Source of the DNA: Blastopirellula sediminis
Lineage (GTDB): Bacteria; Planctomycetota; Planctomycetia; Pirellulales; Pirellulaceae
Reading direction: 5' to 3'
NCBI RefSeq assembly: GCF_020966755.1
Contig: NZ_JAJKFT010000010.1
Span: 3,188,720 to 3,252,719, forward strand
Length of the DNA: 64,000 bases
In this document: positions 17,017 to 25,072 of the stretch, piece after piece
Layout: each line of letters begins with the position of its first letter
Numbering within the stretch: position 1 is the first letter of the stretch
Made by a program: the position numbers and the translations under genes
Notes under the pieces: generated by a model
What the model was told of the DNA's origin: nothing
Seen by the model: the letters and a program-made list of their open reading frames with translations, nothing else
Database searches by the model: none

Positions 17017-17841
17017 ATGAGACGCGGTAAGTTTGGGGCGGCGATCACAGCCTTCTCCGTAATCGCTGTAAGTGCGCTGTCGGCGAATATGGCATGTGCC
17101 GAGGAATCTCCCCTCCCCTACCCTGCCGGCAAGCTTGGAGAAGTGGTGCGGCTGGGGGAAGAGATCGTGATGCGGACCGACGAGCATCCTCTTTCCAAGC
17201 CGTTCGTCGGCAACACGCTCCGCTGCACGTCGTGTCATCTGGAAGGTGGAAAACATCCCCAGGCCGGGAGCTTCTTGCAAACGGCCGTCGCCTATCCGGC
17301 CTGGTCGCCGCGTGAGAAGCGCGTGATCACGCTGGAAGACCGCGTGCTGAATTGTTTCATGCGCAGTCAGAACGGCGTCCGCCCTCCGAATGGTAGTGAA
17401 GTTGCAGTCGCCGTCACCACCTACATCACATGGCTCTCGACCGGCGCCGCCATCAAGATGAATGCCGAAAAGCCGCTCGGCCCTAATCATGTGCCGGCGA
17501 TTGACCTCGCCAAGCATCAACCCGCGGACGTGGAACGGGGAAAGATCGTCTATCAACAGCGATGCGCCGATTGTCACGGCGAAGAAGGCGCCGGCGATCT
17601 CGACAACCCGCCGGTCTGGGGCGATCAGTCGTATAACGATGGCGCCGGGCTCAGCCGCGTCGACAAGTTGGCGTCATGGGTCAAGGTTGGCATGCCGGTC
17701 GACGACGCCGATCTGACGGAACAAGAAGCGATCGACGTCGCGGCGTTCATCAATAGCCACGCACGTCCCCACTTCGAGCTGAAAGATCATCTGCCGCCGC
17801 CTGAGCGACGCGGAGAGTACAACGGCGAGTCGCCAAACTAG
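17017..17841 (+). CDS. Diheme cytochrome c, thiosulfate dehydrogenase (TsdA)-like
   Basis: 274 residues. ATG 17017 has AAGGGA 7 bases upstream and gives a signal peptide (MRRGKFGAAITAF to ANMACA); an in-frame ATG at 16978 lacks these. Two heme sites: CTSCH at 70-74 and CADCH at 183-187. Between them LEDRVLNCFMRSQNG places Cys113 39 residues after the first heme His, close to the spacing of the axial heme Cys in characterised TsdA, and the flanking R-S-x-N-G is typical. TsdA interconverts thiosulfate and tetrathionate in the periplasm. Whether this one oxidises or reduces cannot be told. Its 3' end overlaps the convergent methyltransferase gene by 4 bases. Confidence 0.72.
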   Translation: MRRGKFGAAITAFSVIAVSALSANMACAEESPLPYPAGKLGEVVRLGEEIVMRTDEHPLSKPFVGNTLRCTSCHLEGGKHPQAGSFLQTAVAYPAWSPREKRVITLEDRVLNCFMRSQNGVRPPNGSEVAVAVTTYITWLSTGAAIKMNAEKPLGPNHVPAIDLAKHQPADVERGKIVYQQRCADCHGEEGAGDLDNPPVWGDQSYNDGAGLSRVDKLASWVKVGMPVDDADLTEQEAIDVAAFINSHARPHFELKDHLPPPERRGEYNGESPN

Positions 17842-18647
17842 TCGACAGACGCGTGAGTCGGCTTCATTGCTAACGTGGCGACCGTCGTTGGCGAAAACTG
17901 ATTGAGCCGCGTCGCGTCGGAGGTCCACCAATCTTCGTAGAGATCGATCAGCACCAGACCGGCGGCAAGTTGCCCGCCGATCTGCGTTTGTAGACTATGG
18001 CTGAATTCGAGCGCTTCGCCGTCAGCCAATTGGCGGCGGCGCGTCTCGCTGAGATCGTCGTTTTCAAGTTCGTCATACGGCAAGCGATGGCGAACCAAAA
18101 GGGAATCGGTCGTCCCATCTTCTTCATGGTCGAACAGGAAATAACTGGGATTCATAAATCCAGTCATCAAGCGGCCGCCAGGACGCAGCACGCGGGCACA
18201 CTCGCGCCAAACCGGCAGCACGTCTGGGATGAAAACGGTCGAACACGGATTAAAGATCAGGTCGAAAGAGGCGTCCGCAAACCGCGAGAGATCGGCCATG
18301 TCTCCCTGTTCAATTCGTATCGCCAGCCCTTCCCGCTCCGCGACTTGACGATCGAGCGCCAATTGCTCGTCTGAGAGGTCGAAACTTACGACATCGGCGC
18401 CGGCGGCGGCTAACGTCGGCGCTTGTTGCCCTCCTCCCGAGGCGAGACATAGCACCTGCTTGCCGGCGAGATCGCCGAACCAACTGCGGGGAGTCGCTTG
18501 GTTTGGCGTCAGAATCACTTGCCAGTCGCCTTCCCGTGCGCGAGCGACCGTCTCTGCGTCGATCGGCTGGGACCAGCGGTTTCCGCTTTTCGCCGCATGA
18601 TTCCAAGCGGCGCGACTTCGCCGCAAAATATCGTGATTTGTCATCAA
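17838..18647 (-). CDS. Class I SAM-dependent methyltransferase
   Basis: 269 residues, starting MM (18647 or 18644). Motif I is VLCLASGGGQQAPTLAAAGA at ~65-84, followed by VVSFDLSDEQL (acidic ribose-binding residue), IRIEQGDMADLSRF and FDLIFNPCSTVF, then ECARVLRPGGRLMTGF. This is a complete Rossmann methyltransferase of the ubiquinone/menaquinone-biosynthesis-like group (Methyltransf_11/25). Substrate not predictable. Convergent with the TsdA-like gene, overlapping it by 4 bases. Confidence 0.85.
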   Translation of the reverse strand: MMTNHDILRRSRAAWNHAAKSGNRWSQPIDAETVARAREGDWQVILTPNQATPRSWFGDLAGKQVLCLASGGGQQAPTLAAAGADVVSFDLSDEQLALDRQVAEREGLAIRIEQGDMADLSRFADASFDLIFNPCSTVFIPDVLPVWRECARVLRPGGRLMTGFMNPSYFLFDHEEDGTTDSLLVRHRLPYDELENDDLSETRRRQLADGEALEFSHSLQTQIGGQLAAGLVLIDLYEDWWTSDATRLNQFSPTTVATLAMKPTHASVD

Positions 18648-18820
18648 TTCCGCCGCCTCGAAAGGTCGCTAAGAGTGGAACAGCCCAGTATAGATTGCCG
18701 AGTTGCGATCGAGGTTCGGCGAATTCCGATCTAGAGGAAATTGGTGACGGGGCGGCGACCACACGTTAAAATCGGCCGCAGTTGGTTCACTCCCTCCAAC
18801 ACGCCGTCGGACTCATCCCC

Positions 18821-19774
18821 ATGTGCATCTTTTCTCAATCGGTAATGTCGGTGGGAGGTACGCGAATCTTCGCGTGCGTTTCGGAGCGCGGGACGCAAAC
18901 GCTCGTCTATCAGATGAAATACGAGTCGCGCTACGAGAACGCCATGATCTTGCCGCTGCCGGTGAGACAACCGGCCAGCGAGGAAAGCTTGCGATTTATC
19001 AACATGCAGGCTTACGGCGATTTCTTTGGCGACCTGAACGACGGATTTCCCCCGGTACCGCTACGCGGAATTGGGTGTGCATCCCCCTATACGTCCGACA
19101 TGGGGAGGAAGCTGCAAGTGTTTGAAGTTGGAAATTACGTCGCGTCGTTCGTTCCCCGGTTGGCCGACTTTTCCCGACTGGATGCTCGCTTTACCTTGCC
19201 GGCGACGACCTGGGACCAGATTCCGGAGTATCGCGATTTCGGTTTTGCCGTGTTTCAACTGGCGGCCGGCGCCATCGAGCCGCATCCGATGGCGTTTGAA
19301 TTTGAATCCGCGGCGACCGATTCCCTTTATTTCCCAACCAAACATATCCATGACGGTGAAGTGCACGATGCGGAAGAGTTCGATCATGTTCTCTATCTGC
19401 AGCATGCAGGCTTCGACAGTCGCGTCTATGGATACAAGGATCATGATTTGCCGGATCAAGCGACGGGGCTGATTCGATCCAAATACGTCGCCAAGGACTT
19501 TTGCGACATGGCGAAGGCCGGCGAGATTGTGCATCCTGACTTGCTTGTCCACCGGCAATTGATCTCCGGCCTGGCGCCTAATAATGACACACGAATTGCT
19601 ACGCTCGGGCATCCGACGCGCCGCTCGCTGAATCTCCGATATTGGCTCCCTTTCGCGCCCTGGATCTTGGGCGCCGGTGTTATCGCATGGTTCTTAGGTC
19701 GCCGCGCTCGCCTAAGAAAGCGAGCCGCTGCGGGTGCGGAAGTTGCCGAACAATACGACTCGCCGAGCGAGTAA
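18821..19774 (+). CDS. Uncharacterised protein with N-terminal Met-Cys and a C-terminal membrane anchor
   Basis: 317 residues from ATG 18821. It begins MCIFSQSVMSVGGTRIFAC with no signal peptide; methionine aminopeptidase would expose Cys2, as in N-terminal-nucleophile amidotransferases, but I see no other amidotransferase motif. Other notable stretches are MILPLPVRQPASEESLRFINM, YGDFFGDLNDGFPP, and a His-rich centre (KHIHDGEVHDAEEFDH, YGYKDHDLPDQ) that could bind metal. One transmembrane helix near the end (PWILGAGVIAWFLG) is followed by a basic stretch. I recall similar planctomycetal hypothetical proteins but no function. An alternative start at 18782 is less likely. Confidence 0.6.
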   Translation: MCIFSQSVMSVGGTRIFACVSERGTQTLVYQMKYESRYENAMILPLPVRQPASEESLRFINMQAYGDFFGDLNDGFPPVPLRGIGCASPYTSDMGRKLQVFEVGNYVASFVPRLADFSRLDARFTLPATTWDQIPEYRDFGFAVFQLAAGAIEPHPMAFEFESAATDSLYFPTKHIHDGEVHDAEEFDHVLYLQHAGFDSRVYGYKDHDLPDQATGLIRSKYVAKDFCDMAKAGEIVHPDLLVHRQLISGLAPNNDTRIATLGHPTRRSLNLRYWLPFAPWILGAGVIAWFLGRRARLRKRAAAGAEVAEQYDSPSE

Positions 19775-19857
19775 GAAGTTCAGGATTAAGGCTCCTGACT
19801 AAAAATGGAGCACCTTGTCCAGTTTTTCTGCCGGAGATCTAAGCAAACGGTGGATCG

Positions 19858-19878
19858 AATTTGATCAGCGGTCAAATT
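19858..19878. promoter_or_regulatory. Perfect 7-7-7 dyad upstream of the redox operon (CRP/FNR-like)
   Basis: AATTTGA-TCAGCGG-TCAAATT is a perfect inverted repeat. Its TTGA...TCAA half-sites are those of FNR-family regulators, but the spacing is seven bases instead of the standard six. It lies 180 bases before the flavoprotein gene. I infer an operator for that operon. Confidence 0.4.
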
Positions 19879-19902
19879 ATCGCCACGCTCTCCCCTGCTC
19901 TG

Positions 19903-19935
19903 CTCGTCGCAACTATCGACGAGACTTCGAGTTGC
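19903..19935 (+). promoter_or_regulatory. Two mutually exclusive stem-loops in the redox-operon leader region
   Basis: CTCGTCG (19903-19909) pairs perfectly with CGACGAG (19917-19923). GCAACT (19909-19914) can instead pair with AGTTGC (19930-19935). The two helices compete for overlapping bases, as in a switching leader. No T-tract follows. Confidence 0.25.
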
Positions 19936-20057
19936 TCTCATTTTTCCCCTGTCGCAAGTTCATGCTGATCTTCGATTGGCATTCTACTTGCGATTAGCTC
20001 GGCGGCGGACTGTAACTCGGTGGTGAAGCATTCTTTCGTGGGGAATGTACGGTCTCG

Positions 20058-22016
20058 ATGTGCGCAGTAGAGCAGACGCTAGTTGTCGTTGGCAATGGTA
20101 TGGTGAGCCATGCTCTCTGCCAGCGACTCGTCGCCGAGAATGGAAAGTCCCCCTATTCGATCACGGTGATCGGCGAGGAACCGCACGCTGCCTATGATCG
20201 CGTTCGTTTAACGAAGTATTTCGAAACGCCGGACCCTGAAACGCTGCAATTGGCGTCGCGCCAGTGGTACCAGGATCATGGCATTCAACTTCATACCGGC
20301 GACGCGGTGGTCGAAGTCGATCGCGAGCGGCGTGAAGTCGCTTGCGCTTCGGGAAAGAAGTTTTCATACGATCGCCTTGTCTTGGCGACCGGCTCTCGCG
20401 CGTGGCGCCCCGAAGTGCCCGGCGTTGAACTCGAAGGGGTCTATCTCTATCGAACGCTTAACGACGTCGATGCGATCCGCAATCATGCGCTGCGAGCGAA
20501 ATCGGCGGCGGTGATTGGCGGCGGCTTGCTTGGTCTCGAAGCGGCCAAAGCGCTCCACGACTATGGACTCGAAGTCCACATCGTTGAAGTCGCCCCAGGG
20601 CTGATGCCGCGTCAGTTGGACCACGACTGCGGCGCCTTCTTAAAAGAAAAGATCGAACAGCTGGGATGCCACGTCCACCTGATCAAGCGGTCGACTGAGA
20701 TTGTCGCGGACGGTGAGCAGCGAGTGTTGCACTTCGCCAGCGGCGATTCGTTGACGGTCGACATGGTGGTGATTTCGGCCGGCATTCGTCCTCGATCGGA
20801 ATTGGCTGCCGAAGCCGAAATAACGCTCGGCAAGCGGGGAGGAATCGAAGTCGACGATTGCCTGCGAACGAGCGATCCGAACATCTTCGCTGTCGGCGAA
20901 TGCGCCGAACACCGCGGTACGATTTACGGTCTGGTGGGTCCGGGAATCGCGATGGCGACGACGCTGGGTGATAACCTGCTGGGTGGGAAATCGAAGTTCG
21001 TCGGCGCCGATCAGTCGGCCCGACTCAAACTGCTCGATATCGACGTCACTTCGCTTGGCGCCCCGCTCGGCGACTCTCCCAACATCACCCTGATAGCAGC
21101 GTCTGGCGAAGACTATTCACGCAAGATCCTGCTGATGGGCGGGAAAGCGATCGGCGCCTTTGGCGTTGGTCCCTGGAGCGAATGCGAACGCCTGCGGACG
21201 GTGATCGACGCTGGCGGCCGAATCTGGCCCTGGCAGCAGGCCCGCTTCCAGCGATCGGGGAACGTCTGGGGAAGCGATTCGAGCGTTCAGCAATGGCCGG
21301 ACGCCGCGATCATTTGCAGCTGTAAGAACGTCTGCAAAGGCGCCATCGATCAGGCGGTCGCCGCGGGATGTGCGTCGGTCGCCGAGGTTGCCGCTGCCAC
21401 GGGCGCTTCAACTTCATGCGGATCGTGCCAACCGTTGGTGAAACAGATTCTCGGCACATCGGAAGCGGTGACGCGCGTGCCGGGGAGGAACGCGTTGCTC
21501 TGGGCGTCGATCTTGACGTTGTTCGTCATGACGATGCTGCTGTTGCTGGGACCGGTCGCGGCGGCCGAATCGGTGGAGTCGTTTCGATACCAGTTCTCCC
21601 TGATTTGGCGCGATGACGTGATCAAACAAATCAGCGGCTATAGCTTGCTCGCCATCATGCTGATCAGCACGATCTTCACCCTGCGAAAGCGATGGCCCCG
21701 GTTTAAGTGGGGGGAATACGGCTATTGGCGAGCGTTCCATGCGATCGTCGGCCTGACGACCCTGGCCGGATTGTGGCTCCATACCGGCGGCGGACTGGGC
21801 GCCAACTTGAATCTGATGCTGTCGATGGCGTTTGTGCTGTTGGCGATTACCGGCGGACTGACAGGTGCGGCCTCCGCATTGGAGAGCCAATTCACCGGCG
21901 AAGCGGCAATCTGGCTCCGCAAGTACCGCCCCTGGATCAATCAGATTCATATCTGGATTCTGGTTCCGCTCGGGGTGTTCCTCGTGTTCCACGTTACCTG
22001 CGTTTATTACTTCTAG
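20058..22016 (+). CDS. NirB-like FAD/NAD(P)H oxidoreductase fused to BFD [2Fe-2S] domain and diheme-b-type membrane domain
   Basis: 652 residues. 1-~400 is a NirB/rubredoxin-reductase-like flavoprotein: FAD motif VGNGMVSHAL (G12, G14), LATGSRAWRP at 109-118, NAD(P)H motif GGGLLG at 154-159 and IFAVGEC at 276-282. A BFD-type [2Fe-2S] domain follows, with C420-x-C422 and C454-x2-C457. The last ~170 residues have five membrane helices. Helix 3 carries His561-x13-His575 and helix 5 His631-x13-His645, the pattern of two b hemes stacked across the bilayer in ferric reductase/NOX and cytochrome b proteins. The sulfite/nitrite-reductase siroheme domain of real NirB is absent. Inferred path: NAD(P)H, FAD, 2Fe-2S, two hemes b, then the multiheme cytochrome encoded 20 bases downstream. 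Confidence 0.82.
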   Translation: MCAVEQTLVVVGNGMVSHALCQRLVAENGKSPYSITVIGEEPHAAYDRVRLTKYFETPDPETLQLASRQWYQDHGIQLHTGDAVVEVDRERREVACASGKKFSYDRLVLATGSRAWRPEVPGVELEGVYLYRTLNDVDAIRNHALRAKSAAVIGGGLLGLEAAKALHDYGLEVHIVEVAPGLMPRQLDHDCGAFLKEKIEQLGCHVHLIKRSTEIVADGEQRVLHFASGDSLTVDMVVISAGIRPRSELAAEAEITLGKRGGIEVDDCLRTSDPNIFAVGECAEHRGTIYGLVGPGIAMATTLGDNLLGGKSKFVGADQSARLKLLDIDVTSLGAPLGDSPNITLIAASGEDYSRKILLMGGKAIGAFGVGPWSECERLRTVIDAGGRIWPWQQARFQRSGNVWGSDSSVQQWPDAAIICSCKNVCKGAIDQAVAAGCASVAEVAAATGASTSCGSCQPLVKQILGTSEAVTRVPGRNALLWASILTLFVMTMLLLLGPVAAAESVESFRYQFSLIWRDDVIKQISGYSLLAIMLISTIFTLRKRWPRFKWGEYGYWRAFHAIVGLTTLAGLWLHTGGGLGANLNLMLSMAFVLLAITGGLTGAASALESQFTGEAAIWLRKYRPWINQIHIWILVPLGVFLVFHVTCVYYF

Positions 22017-22036
22017 GCCGAGACGGATAGCGTTTG

Positions 22037-23371
22037 ATGTTGCGATATGGAGTAGCAATCTGGGCGGTGACGCTAGCGATCGCGATGAGCGTGCCGTTCG
22101 CCTATTCGCTGCTAGTCGCGGAGCCGAGCGTCGGTAAGACGCTATTTCTGCCGGGAGAGACGACGCACGGGCACTACCAGATTGAACTCAAGTGCAGCGC
22201 TTGCCATGTCGCCGGCGGCGGCGTCAATAACGACTCGTGTCGGGACTGTCACCAGGCGCTGAAGGAATACGACACCCATCCGGCGAAGAAATTTCGCGAT
22301 CCAACCAACGCCCATCGGCTGGAGAAGATCGACGCGCGGGAGTGCGTGACTTGCCATCGCGAGCATGAGCCGCACAACACCTCCGAGATGGGGGTCACGC
22401 TGCCGACCAACTACTGCGTCTATTGCCACGATGAAATCGCCAAGTCGCGGCCGAGCCACGCGAAGTTTGAATTCAACACTTGCACCGCTTCGGGCTGTCA
22501 TAACTACCACGACAACACGGCGCTGTACGAAGACTTTTTGTTCAAGCATGTCGGCGAGCCTGACGTGCTGGACGATCCGCACGTGCCGCCGCTGACGCAT
22601 GACGTCGATCCGGCGAAACGGGTGAGCGAGCCAGACGCGCCACAGCAAGTGAAGTTCAACGAGACCCTGGCCAGCGACTGGCGAGAAACGGCCCATGCCG
22701 CGTCGGGCGTCAACTGCAACGGTTGCCATCAGCAGAAGTTGGACGATGTCCAAGGACCGCAGTGGCATGATCAAGTGGCGATCGAGACGTGCGAAAAATG
22801 CCATCAGAACGAACATGACGGATTTGTGCAGGGAATGCACGGCATGCGACTGGCGGTCGGTTTGCCGCCGATGACGGTCGGAGCGGCCCGACTGCCGATG
22901 AAAGCGGACGCGGCGCATCGGCAACTTAGCTGCGTCTCGTGCCATGACGATCATCGCTTTGATACGCGTTACGCGGCGGTCGACGCTTGTTTGAAATGTC
23001 ACGACGACCAACATTCGCTCGCCTACAAGTCTTCTTCACACTACGAACTGTGGCTGGCCGAGGAAGCAGGCGCCGCGGCTGCAGGAACCGGCGTCAGCTG
23101 CGCGACCTGTCACATGCCGCGCGTGGAAAAAGATCGGAAGGTGGTCGTTGAGCATAACCAAAACGCCACTCTACAGCCGAGCGAAGGGATGGTCCGAACC
23201 GCTTGCATGAACTGCCACGGGCTGCAGTTCTCGCTCGACTCGCTCGCCGATCCCCAGCAGATTCCCAATTGCTTCGCAACGAAGCCCAGCGTGCACGTCG
23301 AGAGCCTGGAGATGGCGAAAGAGTGGTTTGAGGCGAAGGAGCGGGAAAAAGAGGCGAGGAAAAAGAAATGA
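22037..23371 (+). CDS. Membrane-anchored multiheme (11) cytochrome c
   Basis: 444 residues from ATG 22037 (an in-frame TTG at 22034 precedes it). An N-terminal helix (YGVAIWAVTLAIAMSVPFAYSLL) anchors it on the outer face of the cytoplasmic membrane. Eleven heme attachment sites are visible: CSACH, CRDCH, CVTCH, CVYCH, the variant CTASGCH (CX4CH), CNGCH, CEKCH, CVSCH, CLKCH, CATCH and CMNCH. The end is a charged Lys/Glu helix. Multiheme proteins of this kind pass electrons between quinol or membrane reductases and terminal acceptors, or themselves reduce N and S oxyanions; no family-specific catalytic motif was recognised. Twenty bases behind the flavocytochrome gene, so probably its direct electron acceptor. 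Confidence 0.88.
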   Translation: MLRYGVAIWAVTLAIAMSVPFAYSLLVAEPSVGKTLFLPGETTHGHYQIELKCSACHVAGGGVNNDSCRDCHQALKEYDTHPAKKFRDPTNAHRLEKIDARECVTCHREHEPHNTSEMGVTLPTNYCVYCHDEIAKSRPSHAKFEFNTCTASGCHNYHDNTALYEDFLFKHVGEPDVLDDPHVPPLTHDVDPAKRVSEPDAPQQVKFNETLASDWRETAHAASGVNCNGCHQQKLDDVQGPQWHDQVAIETCEKCHQNEHDGFVQGMHGMRLAVGLPPMTVGAARLPMKADAAHRQLSCVSCHDDHRFDTRYAAVDACLKCHDDQHSLAYKSSSHYELWLAEEAGAAAAGTGVSCATCHMPRVEKDRKVVVEHNQNATLQPSEGMVRTACMNCHGLQFSLDSLADPQQIPNCFATKPSVHVESLEMAKEWFEAKEREKEARKKK

Positions 23372-23438
23372 CGAAGCGACTGTAAACGCTTAGCAACAGG
23401 TTATTGATTTTCATCTTAATCCGAAGGAGTTACGAAGT

Positions 23439-24056
23439 ATGTCACTACGCAATTACGGTGCACTGGCGATCTGTGCGATCGCGACGCTTGTTATCGGCTT
23501 GGCTGGCTGCGGTGGGACGGCCAACGGCAGTTCGGCAGGTCCGGCGACCGCAAGCGGCGGGATCTCGCCGAAGAAGTTCGCCGATGCGGTTCATGCGGTG
23601 ATGATGGCCGACCGAACCGTCTACACCAAGCATGTGGTCAATCGACTGAAGAGCCAGGAAAGCCCGGTCACGCCGAGCGAATATTGGAAGGACGAGGATA
23701 ACACGATTCCGCTGCCGGCCCAGATGTTTCGAATGGGATCGGAAATCGTGTCGGAAGACGAAGAGGCCGGCTTCCAATACGCACTCAAGTCGAAATGGCC
23801 TCTCAACGAGCAAAACAAAGCGGCGACCCCGATGGAAATCGAAGCGCTCGATTACATCGCCGAGCATGACGACAACTTCTACGGCGAAGAAGAGCTGGGG
23901 GGAAAGAAGTACCTGGTCGCGGTCTACGCCGACAAAGCGGTCGCCAACGCTTGCTTTGATTGCCACAACAACCACACCAATCGCGCGGCCGATTATCCCG
24001 AATTCAAGATGGGCGACACGATGGGCGGGGTGATTGTCCGAGTGCCGCTTGACTAG
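23439..24056 (+). CDS. Heme-binding lipoprotein, Tll0287-like/DUF3365 domain
   Basis: 205 residues with a lipoprotein signal (lipobox LAGC at ~21-24). The body has the Tll0287-like/DUF3365 layout: ADAVHAVMMADRTVYTKHVVNRL near the start, NKAATPMEIEALDYI in the centre and a c-type heme site CFDCH at 172-176 followed by NNHTNRAADYPEFKMGDTMGGVIVRVPL at the end. Known: these domains bind heme c and are found in periplasmic redox sensors and electron-transfer proteins. Third gene of the redox cluster, 67 bases after the 11-heme cytochrome; AAGGAG lies upstream of the ATG. Confidence 0.8.
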   Translation: MSLRNYGALAICAIATLVIGLAGCGGTANGSSAGPATASGGISPKKFADAVHAVMMADRTVYTKHVVNRLKSQESPVTPSEYWKDEDNTIPLPAQMFRMGSEIVSEDEEAGFQYALKSKWPLNEQNKAATPMEIEALDYIAEHDDNFYGEEELGGKKYLVAVYADKAVANACFDCHNNHTNRAADYPEFKMGDTMGGVIVRVPLD

Positions 24057-24120
24057 CGGCGCATTGTTTTACCGTCACCTGCAAAATGATCATTCTGAGT
24101 AAGAAAGGAAAACGGGAATT

Positions 24121-24528
24121 ATGACTCCCCAGCAAATTGAACTTGTGAAATCGTCCTGGAAATCGGTGGAGCCAATTTCCGTCGCCGCCGCGGCTCTGTT
24201 TTACGGGCGGTTGTTTGAAATCGCTCCGGAGGTAAAGCCTCTCTTCGCCAAGGCCGACATGAAAGAGCAAGGGGCGAAGCTAATGAAGATGATCGGGATG
24301 GCTGTTGCGTCGCTTGATCGACTCGATGAAATCATGCCGGCGGTCACGGCGATGGCGCAGCGGCATGTCGAATATGGCGTGAAGCCGGAGGACTATCAGC
24401 CGGTCGGCGCGGCGCTGCTCTGGACGCTCGAGAAAGGATTGGGGGACGCGTTCACGCCCGATACGAAAGAGGCGTGGACCACGGTCTACACCACGTTGGC
24501 CGGCGCGATGATCGCCGCTACCGAATAA
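24121..24528 (+). CDS. Single-domain bacterial globin
   Basis: 135 residues, the usual length for a Vitreoscilla-type single-domain haemoglobin. CD1 Phe42 lies in PEVKPLF, a distal Gln50 lies in EQGAKL aligned to Gln E7 of Vitreoscilla haemoglobin, and the proximal His82 lies in QRHVEYGV. No reductase domain is attached. Known roles are NO detoxification and O2 binding. Being last in a cluster with a flavoprotein reductase, it may be reduced by the NirB-like module or protect the cytochromes from NO. GAAAGGAAAA precedes the start and a 10-bp palindrome AATGATCATT sits at 24085-24094. Confidence 0.9.
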   Translation: MTPQQIELVKSSWKSVEPISVAAAALFYGRLFEIAPEVKPLFAKADMKEQGAKLMKMIGMAVASLDRLDEIMPAVTAMAQRHVEYGVKPEDYQPVGAALLWTLEKGLGDAFTPDTKEAWTTVYTTLAGAMIAATE

Positions 24529-24551
24529 CCGGGAGCGTCGCAGAAAGATTG

Positions 24552-24848
24552 TCAGTCGGCAATTTTTTCAAACCGCGGCACGATCCGATCGTCAATCTTC
24601 ACAGTTTCGGCGAACATCGCGGCGGGGCGAACCCAAAGTCCGTAGGGGGGATACTCCTGACGGTAAACGACAAGCAATTCCTCGGTCTCGCTATGACGGG
24701 CGATTCCGAGCACGGAATATTCCGGACCTTTATAGTGGCGATAACGGCCGGGAGAGATATTCGTTTCCAACAGAAGCTCCGGAAGTGGAATTAATTGGCT
24801 GAGTCGTCTAGGAATCTGTTTCGGCGTAACCAGACAAATTGATATCAT
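24552..24848 (-). CDS. DUF1653 protein
   Basis: 98 residues from ATG 24848; an upstream in-frame ATG at 24887 would add 13 residues. The DUF1653 signature is complete: RYRHYKGPEYSVLGIARHSETEELLVVYR, then PYGLWVRPAAMF and VKIDDRIVPRFE. A small SH3-like domain of unknown function, common in bacteria. Convergent with the globin gene and divergent from the ATP-grasp gene. Confidence 0.8.
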   Translation of the reverse strand: MISICLVTPKQIPRRLSQLIPLPELLLETNISPGRYRHYKGPEYSVLGIARHSETEELLVVYRQEYPPYGLWVRPAAMFAETVKIDDRIVPRFEKIAD

Positions 24849-25003
24849 GAATTCACGGTGGCCGTCAGCCCGCGCATTCTTTTCCATCGAGTGCGCAAAA
24901 AGCGGGCATCGCCCCCTTGAGATTTTTCGTTTCGCAACGAAATAATCAGCGCAAGCTGCTGAAAACAGTGAATTTGTGATTCATTTTGCACCTTGTGACG
25001 ACG

Positions 25004-25019
25004 TGGCACAGAACGTGCT
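25004..25019 (+). promoter_or_regulatory. Sigma-54 (RpoN) type promoter
   Basis: TGGCAC-AGAAC-GTGCT: the -24 GG and -12 GC are exactly 10 bases apart, and 10 of 11 informative bases of TGGCACG-N4-TTGCW-type consensus around them are kept except two neighbouring positions. The start point would be ~25031, giving a ~42-base leader before ATG 25073. Confidence 0.6.
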
Positions 25020-25072
25020 ACTTTCACCCTACGCCGAGTGAACCCCCATTCAAGGCGCAGGAGCCGCACGTC

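Noticed and set aside
19858-19878. A standard FNR/Dnr box
   Set aside because: Half-sites are right but the spacing is seven, not six; kept only as an uncharacterised dyad.
20058-22016. Calling this gene nirB (assimilatory nitrite reductase)
   Set aside because: The siroheme/4Fe-4S nitrite reductase region is missing and replaced by membrane helices.
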